Assembly: GCA_017525235.1 (NCBI GenBank)
Contig: JAFXTC010000041.1
Location: 1 to 64,000 of the forward strand
DNA: 64,000 bases
Direction of reading: 5' to 3'
DNA from: Bacteroidaceae bacterium
Lineage (GTDB): Bacteria; Bacteroidota; Bacteroidia; Bacteroidales; Bacteroidaceae
Part shown: positions 26,296 through 34,711 of the stretch, in pieces
How the letters are laid out: each line of letters starts with the position of its first letter
Numbering within the stretch: position 1 is the first letter of the stretch
The notes under the pieces: generated by a model
Seen by the model: only the letters and a program-made list of their open reading frames with translations
Databases searched by the model: none
What the model was told of the DNA's origin: nothing
Made by a program: the position numbers and the translations under genes

Positions 26296-28539
26296 CCCCA
26301 CGGCAAAATGGAATGAAAAGTCTCGTTTGAAATTAGGATGAATGATTGGGAAATGGCGATAACTGTCTTCATAGGAAGGGTGAACAGCCTTCATACCGCC
26401 ATCCAAACGTAATATAAAATAATTAAAGTTTAGCCTGAGTCCCAAACCATAAGCAACGGCTATTTGGCGCCAGAAAGTATCAAAGCGGAATTGTCCCCCC
26501 GGCTGATCAGGATAGTCGCGCAACGTCCAGATATTACCGGCATCAATAAACGCCGCCGCGTCAAATTTCCAAAAGAGATGAGTGCGATATTCAACATTCA
26601 TGTCAAGTTTCAAATCGCCCGTCTGATTAATGAAATCTATCTTACCGTCATTACCCAAGAATGAGCCAGGCCCCAACTCACGTACGCTCCAACCTCGTAC
26701 ACTATTGGCTCCACCGCTAAAATAGCGTTTTTCGTATGGCAGAATAGTAGAGTTTCCATAGGGATAAGCTATACCAAGACCAAAATGCAGTGCCAAAGAA
26801 TTGGCTTTGTTAATCATAAAACTCTTAGAGAAATCTATATCACCCTTCACATATTGAGCAAAAGCATTGTTGAATAGTGTGTACTGCCCGTCAGTATTCC
26901 TTGATGCCTTGCTCATATTGAAAATTCCATACAAAAGATTTCCCGCAGTTTCTATGCTGGCACGTATGATATACGCATTTGTACCATAGTTTTTTGAGTT
27001 GGGGTTCAGTGATTGGGAGCTATAGAAGAAGCTATATCCCCACTTCACAATGAAAAGGTTCTCGTAATTATACCTGAGAATGGCATTCCTGCTCTCAGGA
27101 TTCTCTAAGTACCGTTCCCTAAAGGTGTCGCTAATCCAAGGCATAAACACATAGTTTATATCCAAAAGGTCTATTCTGTGCTGCATCCTTCGGGCTGCCC
27201 TCGACCACTTGTATCGCCAGGAGGTTGTAAGTACACGACGATGAAACTCGGGTCTGTCTTGTGAATCGAACATAAAACTCAACTCGCTGGTTGCAAGCAC
27301 ATGTTTGCGGAAAGAATGCCGAAGGAATGGGCAGATAAAATCAGGAAAGGTAATTCCTGCTTCAAAGCTATACTCTATAAAGTTTTGATCGCTATAATCA
27401 CGAAGCCCTTTAATTGCCTCAAAAGCTCCGCGTGCCTTTAAGTTTAAGAGTTCCGAACCGCGAAAGATATTTCTATTTTGGTATGAGAATGCTACAGCCA
27501 CACCTAAATCTCCGGCAGAGTTTGTTCCCTCCAATTCAATATTAAAAGAATTCCTTTTGCTGGGAGTTACTATTATCTGAGCATCCAACTTAGTGCTGTC
27601 TTCGGCATTCTCCGTAAAGTTAATACGACCACTCTGCACAGCCCCCAACCTATTCAGCCTGGAATAGGAACCCTGAACATCCTGCTCGCGGTACAAGGCA
27701 CCTTCGGTTAACTCATTAGCCGAAGCAATAACTTTAGGCCGAACAAAAGGTTTGTTGTGAGACAGAGGTATATTGTAAGAAACATTTCCTATTGTATAAC
27801 GCTGGTGTGGTCTCACCTCCCCTGTCTTTCCTGCAGAATACTCCTGTAATATCATCTTCAAGTCAACCAGATGATTACCCAAGGTTGTATCAGCTTCAAA
27901 CCGCACAAAATCTTTGTTAAACTTATAATAACCTTTATTCTGCAGAAACGTATTCAGGCGATTCCTTTCTGATTCCAACACATTAAGGTCGAAATACATG
28001 TTATCTTGCAACAGAGAGACATTTCCTTTATCTTTTAACTGTTGTGCTATGGCTGTATCGCGGATCTCTTGCTGAAATTGCCTTACCCTATATCTTTGAT
28101 GGGGCTTAATATAATATTGTACGCCTATGCGATTCCCTTCCGAAATTTTCAACAACTCAACTTCTGCATTCAGATACCCCATATTCTGAACCGCATTCTG
28201 AATGTTAAGTCTTGTCTTCTGTGATAATGTTGAATCATATATAACAGGGGGTTCTCCAAGTCGTCTTATGAAACGGTTAATCCGTTTTGTACTGTCTCTG
28301 CCAGAAAGGGAGTAGATGTAAAGAGGCACTTTTACAAGCGAGAACCATTTGTTGTTAGGATGCTGGCCGACATATCCCATTAATGGGGCGGTCTTAAGCT
28401 CCTTTTTGTCAGAATGTATGGACACCTGATTAAGCATATACTCATCTTCTGGGATAAAACGATTTACGCTACATCCCACAAAAGAAAAGCACGCAAGCAG
28501 GCCCAGGCATGCAAATATTATCCGACAAAAGCATTTCAT
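26284..28539 (-). CDS. TamL-like outer-membrane assembly lipoprotein (BamA superfamily)
   Basis: 751 residues from ATG 28539, which begins a lipoprotein signal (MKCFCRIIFACLGLLACFSF, then VGC). A BamA-superfamily barrel with POTRA-like repeats: residues about 25-350 contain NVQNMGYLNAEVELL-type POTRA segments, and the C-terminal half is a 16-strand barrel ending in aromatic FHFAVGLPF. The L6-loop-like motif VRGWSVRELGPG is present. Being a lipoprotein with this architecture points to TamL, the Bacteroidetes replacement for TamA, which works with TamB in outer-membrane homeostasis. TamB is not in the window. The promoter box (28544-28551) lies only four bases from the start. Confidence 0.85.
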   Translation of the reverse strand: MKCFCRIIFACLGLLACFSFVGCSVNRFIPEDEYMLNQVSIHSDKKELKTAPLMGYVGQHPNNKWFSLVKVPLYIYSLSGRDSTKRINRFIRRLGEPPVIYDSTLSQKTRLNIQNAVQNMGYLNAEVELLKISEGNRIGVQYYIKPHQRYRVRQFQQEIRDTAIAQQLKDKGNVSLLQDNMYFDLNVLESERNRLNTFLQNKGYYKFNKDFVRFEADTTLGNHLVDLKMILQEYSAGKTGEVRPHQRYTIGNVSYNIPLSHNKPFVRPKVIASANELTEGALYREQDVQGSYSRLNRLGAVQSGRINFTENAEDSTKLDAQIIVTPSKRNSFNIELEGTNSAGDLGVAVAFSYQNRNIFRGSELLNLKARGAFEAIKGLRDYSDQNFIEYSFEAGITFPDFICPFLRHSFRKHVLATSELSFMFDSQDRPEFHRRVLTTSWRYKWSRAARRMQHRIDLLDINYVFMPWISDTFRERYLENPESRNAILRYNYENLFIVKWGYSFFYSSQSLNPNSKNYGTNAYIIRASIETAGNLLYGIFNMSKASRNTDGQYTLFNNAFAQYVKGDIDFSKSFMINKANSLALHFGLGIAYPYGNSTILPYEKRYFSGGANSVRGWSVRELGPGSFLGNDGKIDFINQTGDLKLDMNVEYRTHLFWKFDAAAFIDAGNIWTLRDYPDQPGGQFRFDTFWRQIAVAYGLGLRLNFNYFILRLDGGMKAVHPSYEDSYRHFPIIHPNFKRDFSFHFAVGLPF

Positions 28540-28543
28540 ACGA

Positions 28544-28551
28544 CAAAGGTA
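28544..28551 (-). promoter_or_regulatory. -7 box four bases from the tamL start
   Basis: The minus strand reads TACCTTTG and ends four bases before ATG 28539, so the transcript is probably leaderless or nearly so. It also argues against the longer frame beginning at 28566, which would start upstream of the promoter. Confidence 0.5.
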
Positions 28552-28603
28552 ATTATAATTTGGCAAAATACATTAACTTTGTATCGAAAAAAATACTCCT
28601 TTT

Positions 28604-29359
28604 ATGATAAGCAAGGCTAGAATCAAATTAATAAAGTCGCTAGAGCAGCGAAAACAAAGGAACCTCCAACAACTTTTTGTCGCAGAAGGCCCAAAATTGG
28701 TTGGTGAGTTATTGGTTACTATGAAACCATCTTACATTGCAGCAATACCAGAATGGTGGAATGAGCACGCCAGCCTTTTAAACTCGCCCTGCGAAACAGA
28801 TACAATAACCACAGAAGAACTGCACAAAGCCAGCCTGCAGCGCACACCACAACAGGTAATCGCCCTCTTTCCTATTCCTCAATATAAATTCGACACGACA
28901 ACAGCTCAACACGAATTATGTCTGGCATTAGACGGCGTTCAAGACCCAGGAAACATGGGCACCATCCTCAGGATTGCCGATTGGTTCGGCATTCACAATG
29001 TTGTCTGCTCAGAAGATACCGTAGATATTTATAATCCAAAGGCCGTACAAGCCACAATGGGAGCTCTGGCCCGTGTAAAAGTCCATTATACCGACCTTGC
29101 AGAAATGCTGAGTCAGTGTAAGACTCCTATTTACGGAACACTATTGGATGGAAACAACATATATGAGCAGGAACTGGGGCAAAACGGTTTCATCGTTATG
29201 GGAAATGAGGGAAAAGGACTGTCGCAAGCTATCAGGAATCTGGTCACACAAAAACTTTACATTCCCAACTATCCCATAGGAACGCAAACAACAGAAAGTC
29301 TAAACGTTGCTATTGCCACCAGCATTGTCTGCTCTGAGTTCAGGAGAAGGCAACAATAA
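28604..29359 (+). CDS. SpoU/TrmH-family RNA 2'-O-methyltransferase
   Basis: 251 residues. The N-terminal substrate-binding part (KARIKLIKSLEQRKQRNLQQ .. FVAEGPKLVGELL) precedes the SPOUT knotted domain with motif 1 DPGNMGTILRIADWFG, motif 2 FIVMGNEGKGLS and motif 3 TESLNVAIAT. It transfers methyl from S-adenosylmethionine to a ribose of rRNA or tRNA; RlmB-like and TrmH-like members cannot be separated by eye. It is divergent from the TamL-like gene, with a short 60-base shared upstream region containing TAACTTTG at 28574-28581. The palindrome cluster follows it. Confidence 0.88.
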   Translation: MISKARIKLIKSLEQRKQRNLQQLFVAEGPKLVGELLVTMKPSYIAAIPEWWNEHASLLNSPCETDTITTEELHKASLQRTPQQVIALFPIPQYKFDTTTAQHELCLALDGVQDPGNMGTILRIADWFGIHNVVCSEDTVDIYNPKAVQATMGALARVKVHYTDLAEMLSQCKTPIYGTLLDGNNIYEQELGQNGFIVMGNEGKGLSQAIRNLVTQKLYIPNYPIGTQTTESLNVAIATSIVCSEFRRRQQ

Positions 29360-29364
29360 ACAGT

Positions 29365-29490
29365 CACGTGTCGCATTAGTCAATGCCACGCGTGGCATCG
29401 GCCGATGCCACGCGTCATCTCCGCCTCTGTCACACGTAGACAAAACATTGTCAAACCGCTGACAGAGCTCTATCTAAGCGTGACAGTAAC
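29365..29490. repeat. cluster of nested palindromes and dispersed elements
   Basis: Two perfect 16-base palindromes overlap: ATGCCACGCGTGGCAT (29383-29398) and GGCATCGGCCGATGCC (29394-29409), followed by a further GCCACGCGT. Then come an inverted copy (29429-29453) and a direct copy (about 29458-29484) of the element at 9-33. No protein frame is supported here. It lies between convergent genes and could act as a terminator, a REP-like element or a protein-binding site. Confidence 0.7.
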
Positions 29491-29503
29491 AACCTTCAAC
29501 AAA

Positions 29504-29671
29504 TTAAAATTCGTTGATATAGTTCTTGGTTATCATATCGTAAAGCAGCGCCTCCAACTCTTCGAGTGTAAGGCGACTGAGTGCGTGTTCTATTTTCTTA
29601 ATCAGCTCTTCTCTCCGATATTCGTCAGAAAAGCTATACATCTTGTTGCAATCAGACGAGGTGTTGTTCAT
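29504..29671 (-). CDS. 55-residue coupled small protein, function unknown
   Basis: 55 residues from ATG 29671, which overlaps the SDR stop (ATGA), the usual sign of translational coupling; a longer in-frame start at 29713 would run inside the SDR gene. The sequence MNNTSSDCNKMYSFSDEYRR then EELIKKIEHALSRLTLEELE is helical and acidic-basic mixed, with a Leu/Ile heptad-like pattern. I do not recognise a family. The position suggests it works with, or is regulated with, the SDR. It could be a DNA- or protein-binding helical peptide, but nothing proves this. Confidence 0.6.
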   Translation of the reverse strand: MNNTSSDCNKMYSFSDEYRREELIKKIEHALSRLTLEELEALLYDMITKNYINEF

Positions 29672-30393
29672 AATTTCATTCTGCGCCAAATCCAGTTGGG
29701 AAGGAGTTTCCAAAAGAAGGTTAGTATCCGATAACGCCAGTCTATTACACGGATATGACGTTTGCGGTTGATACTACGGACAATATCTTGGGCCACATTT
29801 TCTGGTCGCATTAGCATGGGGTATTTGAAATCGTCACTGAGCAAAGCTGTATCAACGAAACCTGGTCGGATGTCCGTAATGTGGATGTTCAGTCCTCTTT
29901 GATGTGCCTGTTGTTCCAGCGCTTGTAGGTATGTGGATTGCAAAGCCTTTGTGGCAGAGTAAGCTGGGGCTGGACCTAGCCCCTTGGTCCCTGCAATTGA
30001 GGTAATAGCCGCAATATGCCCTTTGCCTTGTGCTGCAAAATACCTGTAGGCTGTGTCTATCATCCTTGTGAAGCCTATGGCATTCGTTTCCATTGTACGC
30101 AACTCAATATCTGTGTTCAAGTCTCGGTTCTGTTTGCCAATACCTGATGCATGGAAGTACAGGTTCATTCCACCAAGTCTTTCTACAAGACTCAGCAGCT
30201 GCTCATTGGCATCTGACTTTGTTACATCAATTGTTGCCACCTCAACACGTTCAGGAGCCATCGCTTTCAACTCCATCAGCGGCTCCTCACGGCGTGCAGC
30301 AATACCCAATTGCCACCCATCAGCTATTAACAATTGTGCAACTTCCCTTCCAATGCCTGAACTGGCACCAACAATGACTGCTTTCTTATCCAT
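29668..30393 (-). CDS. short-chain dehydrogenase/reductase
   Basis: 241 residues, classical SDR. The nucleotide-binding motif GASSGIGREV (8-17), the helix-capping Asp-rich VATIDVTKSD and the catalytic Ser..Tyr-x3-Lys (AITSIAGTKG; AYSATKAL) are all present. The C-terminus has a hydrophobic-basic stretch (WRYRILTFFWKLLPNWIWRR) that probably associates with membrane, as in related acyl-lipid SDRs. The substrate cannot be named; oxidation or reduction of an acyl or sugar group is usual. The stop overlaps the start of a 55-residue protein. Confidence 0.88.
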   Translation of the reverse strand: MDKKAVIVGASSGIGREVAQLLIADGWQLGIAARREEPLMELKAMAPERVEVATIDVTKSDANEQLLSLVERLGGMNLYFHASGIGKQNRDLNTDIELRTMETNAIGFTRMIDTAYRYFAAQGKGHIAAITSIAGTKGLGPAPAYSATKALQSTYLQALEQQAHQRGLNIHITDIRPGFVDTALLSDDFKYPMLMRPENVAQDIVRSINRKRHIRVIDWRYRILTFFWKLLPNWIWRRMKL

Positions 30394-30416
30394 TGATATA
30401 TTGCGCCATAAGGCTT

Positions 30417-30441
30417 GCCTTTCAGCAGGAGGCTGAAAGGC
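30417..30441. other. stem-loop between SDR and acidic-tailed gene
   Basis: A perfect 10-bp stem GCCTTTCAGC (30417-30426) and GCTGAAAGGC (30432-30441) with a five-base loop. No T run follows on either strand, so its job is unclear; it may stabilise RNA or weakly terminate the acidic-tailed gene. Confidence 0.6.
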
Positions 30442-30462
30442 TGGTTTGCTAGTTTGTTCGCT

Positions 30463-31251
30463 TTATTCATCTTCAAGAGGGAAGCCTTCTTCGTCCTCGT
30501 CCTTCACCTCTGCTTCTTCTGAATAACTGCTGTAGAAAGTATCGTCGGAATCTTCTACTTCATCATCGTCCATCCCGTCTTCGCTTTCATCGCCATCTTC
30601 ATCCTCCTCATAAATGGGATTACCCTCATCATCATATTCCTTATATGACGGTTCTAACTTAAGTTTCTCTACAGGGTCTTTCTTCTTGGCAAAAATAGCT
30701 TCTATCCATGTTCCCTTCACAATCTCCAGAACATCGTAGCCTTGTGCCACCTTCTTCTCGAGCGTACCGCCAGGAGCATGAATTCGACTTGCAGGCAATT
30801 GCGTAGTACTTATATCAAATCCACTCTCAATAATATCTTTTAATGCCAAAGAGATAGAGTCCCATCCACCACCAAAGTTCTTGTCAATCAAGTCAAGCAG
30901 AACAGGAGCAGAAATGTGCTTAACATTCTCATAGCTGAGGTCCGTAATGCGTGTGATTGTTTTCCTTCTGATAGCCACACAGCCTTTGCCCTCTTTGCAA
31001 TGATGAAACTTAACCCAGTTCAAATTATTATATTTACATGACTCACGCTCGTCATCCTCATTGAAATGAACGACATCAAAGGCCAAGCGAATGATGTTCA
31101 GCAACTTCTCCTCAACAATAGAAAAATCTTCCTCCTCACGTTCTTTCTCCCACATTGTACCTATCTGCTCGGCACTCAATGACCAGACGTTTGAAGAATT
31201 CAAGTCCTGTACTGAATCAATAGAGAAATTTGTCTTTTTATCCTCTTTCAT
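30463..31251 (-). CDS. unknown protein with long acidic C-terminal tail
   Basis: 262 residues from ATG 31251 (MKEDKKTNFSIDSVQDLNSS), preferred over 31290 because the promoter box (31280-31287) lies between the two. Residues about 25-180 are a compact region (WVKFHHCKEGKGCVAIRRKT; YENVKHISAPVLLDLIDKNF; GGGWDSISLALKDIIESGFD) that I do not recognise. The last 60 residues are almost all Asp and Glu (YEEDEDGDESEDGMDDDEVE ..). No signal peptide, so it is cytoplasmic. Acidic tails of this type can mimic nucleic acid or bind basic proteins; no specific function is supported. Confidence 0.75.
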   Translation of the reverse strand: MKEDKKTNFSIDSVQDLNSSNVWSLSAEQIGTMWEKEREEEDFSIVEEKLLNIIRLAFDVVHFNEDDERESCKYNNLNWVKFHHCKEGKGCVAIRRKTITRITDLSYENVKHISAPVLLDLIDKNFGGGWDSISLALKDIIESGFDISTTQLPASRIHAPGGTLEKKVAQGYDVLEIVKGTWIEAIFAKKKDPVEKLKLEPSYKEYDDEGNPIYEEDEDGDESEDGMDDDEVEDSDDTFYSSYSEEAEVKDEDEEGFPLEDE

Positions 31252-31279
31252 ATCATTATACTTTAATTGTTTTGCGCCG

Positions 31280-31287
31280 CAAAGATA
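31280..31287 (-). promoter_or_regulatory. -7 box for the acidic-tailed gene
   Basis: The minus strand reads TATCTTTG about 28 bases before the chosen start 31251. No -33 box seen. Confidence 0.5.
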
Positions 31288-31332
31288 CAAAAATAATGGA
31301 AACGGAAATGTTAATTAAATATAATTGTGCAC

Positions 31333-32196
31333 TTATAATACAAGGTCTGCAAAATGAGGGTTGTGGTCGGAAATCTGATAGTCTTTATTTTCTTTTTCAA
31401 TATGCGTATGCGTTACCTGGATATTAGGAGTAATAAAAATAAAATCAATCTTTTCCATTTTAGAGGGAGGTATCTGACAGAAAGAATGCCACGTGCCAGT
31501 AGTACCTGTTCGATTGTCCGTCATGTGATAGGCGTCATTCATCTTAAAGTCGTTAGTAACCATAGTGGTGTAAGCCTCATCGCGCTCAGTAACATTGAAG
31601 TCGCCTGTAACCACAGCAGGTTTATCCCCAACAATCTCTTGAATCTTACGCATGATAAGCTTGGCACTCTCGCGTCGAGCCACTTTACCAACATGATCGA
31701 AATGTGTATTCACAGCCATAAAGACCTTGCCCGTTTTCTTATCCTTCAGTTTTACCCAACTGGCTACACGCTCTAGAGCGGCATCCCATCCCTTAGAGCC
31801 CACCACATCCGGGGTTTCCGAAAGCCAGAAGTTTCCTTTATCCAAAGCCTTGAATCTGTCCTTCCTGTAAAAGACAGGAGTTGCTTCTCCCTTTGTCTTT
31901 CCATCAGTACGACCTACACCCACATAGCCATAACCAGGCAAGCTTTTACGCAGATAAATTAATTGCTCATTGGTAACCTCCTGCATTCCACAGATATCTA
32001 TGTTATTATCTAAAAGATATTGAACAACACGTTCTTTACGTTGATCCCAACCACAACCTATCTTGTAGTCATCCTGATTGTTATATCTTATATTAAATGT
32101 ACCCCATCGAACCTCTACCGCAACCTCACTCAAAGGCTGAGCAACAACAAATAAGGGAAATAATACGGCCAGCGCCATCAAAAAATATTTCTTCAT
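31333..32196 (-). CDS. exported endonuclease/exonuclease/phosphatase-family protein
   Basis: 287 residues with a signal peptide (MKKYFLMALAVLFPLFVVAQ). The EEP fold is shown by WGTFNIRYNN, MQEVTN (metal-binding Glu), NTHFDHVG, GDFNVTERD and the terminal SDHNPHFAD motif (catalytic Asp-His). Such secreted Bacteroidetes proteins are usually phosphodiesterases, possibly acting on nucleotides, nucleic acid or lipids; the substrate is not predictable. It is a stand-alone gene between the acidic-tailed gene and a LOG-like gene on the opposite strand. Confidence 0.87.
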   Translation of the reverse strand: MKKYFLMALAVLFPLFVVAQPLSEVAVEVRWGTFNIRYNNQDDYKIGCGWDQRKERVVQYLLDNNIDICGMQEVTNEQLIYLRKSLPGYGYVGVGRTDGKTKGEATPVFYRKDRFKALDKGNFWLSETPDVVGSKGWDAALERVASWVKLKDKKTGKVFMAVNTHFDHVGKVARRESAKLIMRKIQEIVGDKPAVVTGDFNVTERDEAYTTMVTNDFKMNDAYHMTDNRTGTTGTWHSFCQIPPSKMEKIDFIFITPNIQVTHTHIEKENKDYQISDHNPHFADLVL

Positions 32197-32350
32197 ATCA
32201 TTTATAAGTTATGTGTTATGTCTTTTATGGATTTTATTCTGTGTAAAAGTACAATTTTCTAGACAAAACCTAGCATATAAATAACAAAAATAGTACTTTT
32301 GTGATGATAATTATTATATAAGGTAGGAAAACATAAGGCAAAAAGGGCGC

Positions 32351-33481
32351 ATGAAAGAGTCATACAAGCAAATTAAGGACGATTCGCAACTTGTCCAAGC
32401 ACTGCATCAGGAGTGTGAAGATATTAGGCGCTATGCTTTCCAAAGCATTAACCTGACAGCAGAAACAGAGTTGGTACTTTCACACACCTACAAAGACTGC
32501 ATCTTTATAGGATGCCAGTTACCAATGGGGTTGAAAAAGAAAAGTAAGGATTGCCTCTTTTTGCCAGATATGGGCGAGACTTTCCGCTACAGGAATCATC
32601 TTTACACACCCGAGGAGCTTTATGAGGGATATTCTCCTGCAAACAAAAGTTCCTATGAGACGTGTTTCGACGGACGCGTATACAAGCATTTCCTAAAGAA
32701 AGGCAAGCGAGCCTCCGATGTCAAGGAATCGTTGGCTCGTTCGCTTCACGACCATAGCATCTCTGACTGTCTGCATGATTTTCTGTCGAATTACAATGAA
32801 CATCGGCTTGTAGGTATCATGGGCGGCCACAGCCTTTCCCGCACTGATATCGCATACTGGCAGACTGCCCATCTTTGCAAACGACTTACAGAAAAAGGGT
32901 TCCTAATGATATCTGGAGGTGGTCCCGGGGCTATGGAGGCTACTCATCTGGGAGCCTGGATGGCTGGGCGTAATGAGATTGAGATGATGGATGCCCTTCA
33001 CATTTTGTCGACAGCCCCCAAATATACAGATGAAGGTTGGTTGGAGACAGCTTGGAGGGTGCACGACCGTTTTCCACAAAAAAAATATCAGAGTCTTGGC
33101 ATTCCTACATGGCTGTACGGACATGAGCCTTCCACCCCATTAGCTACACATATTGCCAAATACTTTGATAATAGCATCCGAGAAGACGGCATCCTCACCA
33201 TTGCCAAAGGCGGCATAATTTATACGCCTGGCAGTGCCGGTACTTTACAGGAGATTTTCCAAGAAGCAGTTCAGAACCATTACTTGACTTTTGGCTATGC
33301 CAGCCCGATGATATTCCTAGGAACTGATTTTTGGACAAAAGAAGTCCCTGTTTGGCCTTTGATTATGGATCTTACTGAGAAAGGTATATACAAGAACCTG
33401 ATATTATGCCTTTCAGATAAAGAAGAAGATGTGCAACGTGTTCTTATGGAACAAGTTTCAAAGCATCAGCAACCGAAATAG
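32351..33481 (+). CDS. LOG/Rossmann-fold nucleotide-binding protein with N-terminal extension
   Basis: 376 residues. The LOG signature pieces are GGGPGAMEA (about 193-201) and the PGGxGT-like TPGSAGTLQE (about 295-304), the phosphoribohydrolase motif of LOG/YgdH proteins, here with Ser in place of the second Gly. The N-terminal 150 residues (FQSINLTAETELVLSHTYKD .. HSISDCLHDFLSNYNEHRLV) are an extension of unknown role. LOG enzymes release nucleobase from nucleotide 5'-monophosphates; activity here is inferred. A -7-like box TACTTTTG is at 32294-32301. It overlaps the convergent amidase gene by 38 bases. Confidence 0.75.
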   Translation: MKESYKQIKDDSQLVQALHQECEDIRRYAFQSINLTAETELVLSHTYKDCIFIGCQLPMGLKKKSKDCLFLPDMGETFRYRNHLYTPEELYEGYSPANKSSYETCFDGRVYKHFLKKGKRASDVKESLARSLHDHSISDCLHDFLSNYNEHRLVGIMGGHSLSRTDIAYWQTAHLCKRLTEKGFLMISGGGPGAMEATHLGAWMAGRNEIEMMDALHILSTAPKYTDEGWLETAWRVHDRFPQKKYQSLGIPTWLYGHEPSTPLATHIAKYFDNSIREDGILTIAKGGIIYTPGSAGTLQEIFQEAVQNHYLTFGYASPMIFLGTDFWTKEVPVWPLIMDLTEKGIYKNLILCLSDKEEDVQRVLMEQVSKHQQPK

Positions 33482-34625
33482 GCACATCACCCAAGTATGC
33501 CACGACAAAAGCATCAGGGAAATGCTGACGCACCGTTACCAAAGTCGACTTTACTAGTTTATAATCCGTCTCGCTCCCATATAAAACCTTTATCAGATTG
33601 CCAGAGCGTTTAAACGTAACAGGCTTGTAGCCTTTTAAGCGCACGTCATCAGGCTTTATTTCCTTGCTAACAGCAAAAAGCTGAATACTAAAGACCGGTA
33701 CAACAGGAGTTGGTTCAGGAGCGGCTTCCGGTTCCTCCTGCTCTTCCGGTTCAGGAGTTTCCTCTTTTTCCTGCTCAATTACGGGTTCAACCTTTATATT
33801 CTTTGAAGGAGCCTTAGCCGCGAGTTCTTCAGCAACCATACGTTCAACCTCTTCTGGTGTCGGGTCATCACGAACAGGAATAGGTGTTTCCTTTTTAACT
33901 TTACTTGCCTTTATGCCACTATCCTTACCATTCGTTCTGCGCAAAGCCAAAAGGGATTTTTTTTCTGCCTTTTCTTGTGTGATGGCATAATATTCCATCA
34001 ATGCATTATAGATGTCTATTGATATTTGTCGAATACCCAACTTACTTGTCAGATAAGCTGCATCTTGAAAATTGGTAAGGAACCCCACCTCGGTAAGCAC
34101 CGCAGGCATGTTGGTGTATTGGCAGACATACAATTGTTTGGGACGTGCTCCCCGATCGTTGGGGCGTCCTGTCTCACCATAATTCTTCTGAAGCAACCAT
34201 GCAAGTAACTCACTTCTGTCTATGTTACGCACAATAGAACCATTTCGCACAGAATTGTTAGAACCCTTGAGGTCTGCATAGAAACTTTCTGTTCCTGACA
34301 CCAACGGATTAGGAGCAGAATTAATATGAATACTCAGAAACAGGTCGGCATTAGCATTATTGGCTATGTTGCATCGTTCTTCAAGCGACAGGTAACGATC
34401 ATCGTTTCTTGTTAAGATCAACTTTATACCTGGCTTATTTTTTTTCAGAAGCGTAGAAATTTCCTTTACAATAGATAAAGTCAAATCCTTCTCCAAGGTT
34501 TCTCTCAACGACGTACCCTGGTCATTACCTCCATGCCCTGCATCCAGAACCCACACCAAAGGACGTGGCTTGGCACTCATGAACAGGGAAAAAAGCAAAA
34601 ACAGTAGAAAGATGAGTTTTTTCAT
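33444..34625 (-). CDS. N-acetylmuramoyl-L-alanine amidase with SPOR-like tail
   Basis: 393 residues. A signal peptide (MKKLIFLLFLLFSLFMSAKP) is followed by an Amidase_3 domain: zinc ligands in DAGHGGNDQG, the Glu in LRETLEKDLT, the His in LFLSIHINSA, and the catalytic Glu in VLTEVGFLTN. A Pro/Glu-rich linker (EQEKEETPEPEEQEEPEAAP) leads to a C-terminal SPOR-like domain (FSIQLFAVSKEI .. KVLYGSETDYKLVKSTL), which would target the enzyme to denuded septal peptidoglycan. It cleaves the lactyl-amide bond to peptide stems, acting in cell separation. The full promoter lies four bases from the start. Confidence 0.92.
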   Translation of the reverse strand: MKKLIFLLFLLFSLFMSAKPRPLVWVLDAGHGGNDQGTSLRETLEKDLTLSIVKEISTLLKKNKPGIKLILTRNDDRYLSLEERCNIANNANADLFLSIHINSAPNPLVSGTESFYADLKGSNNSVRNGSIVRNIDRSELLAWLLQKNYGETGRPNDRGARPKQLYVCQYTNMPAVLTEVGFLTNFQDAAYLTSKLGIRQISIDIYNALMEYYAITQEKAEKKSLLALRRTNGKDSGIKASKVKKETPIPVRDDPTPEEVERMVAEELAAKAPSKNIKVEPVIEQEKEETPEPEEQEEPEAAPEPTPVVPVFSIQLFAVSKEIKPDDVRLKGYKPVTFKRSGNLIKVLYGSETDYKLVKSTLVTVRQHFPDAFVVAYLGDVPISVADALKLVP

Positions 34626-34629
34626 GCCG

Positions 34630-34661
34630 CAAAGTTACACACATTCTTTATCTTTTCCAAA
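34630..34661 (-). promoter_or_regulatory. promoter of the amidase gene, leaderless arrangement
   Basis: The minus strand has TTTG (34661-34658) and TAACTTTG (34637-34630), 20 bases apart, a full Bacteroidetes promoter. The -7 box ends four bases from ATG 34625, so the transcript is probably leaderless. Confidence 0.7.
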
Positions 34662-34711
34662 AAATGTGCTAAATTTGCATTCAATAAACAAAGTATAAAT
34701 CAAATTATTTC

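Noticed and set aside
30417..30441. Stem-loop as a rho-independent terminator
   Set aside because: The stem is good but no T run follows on either strand; kept only as a hairpin.
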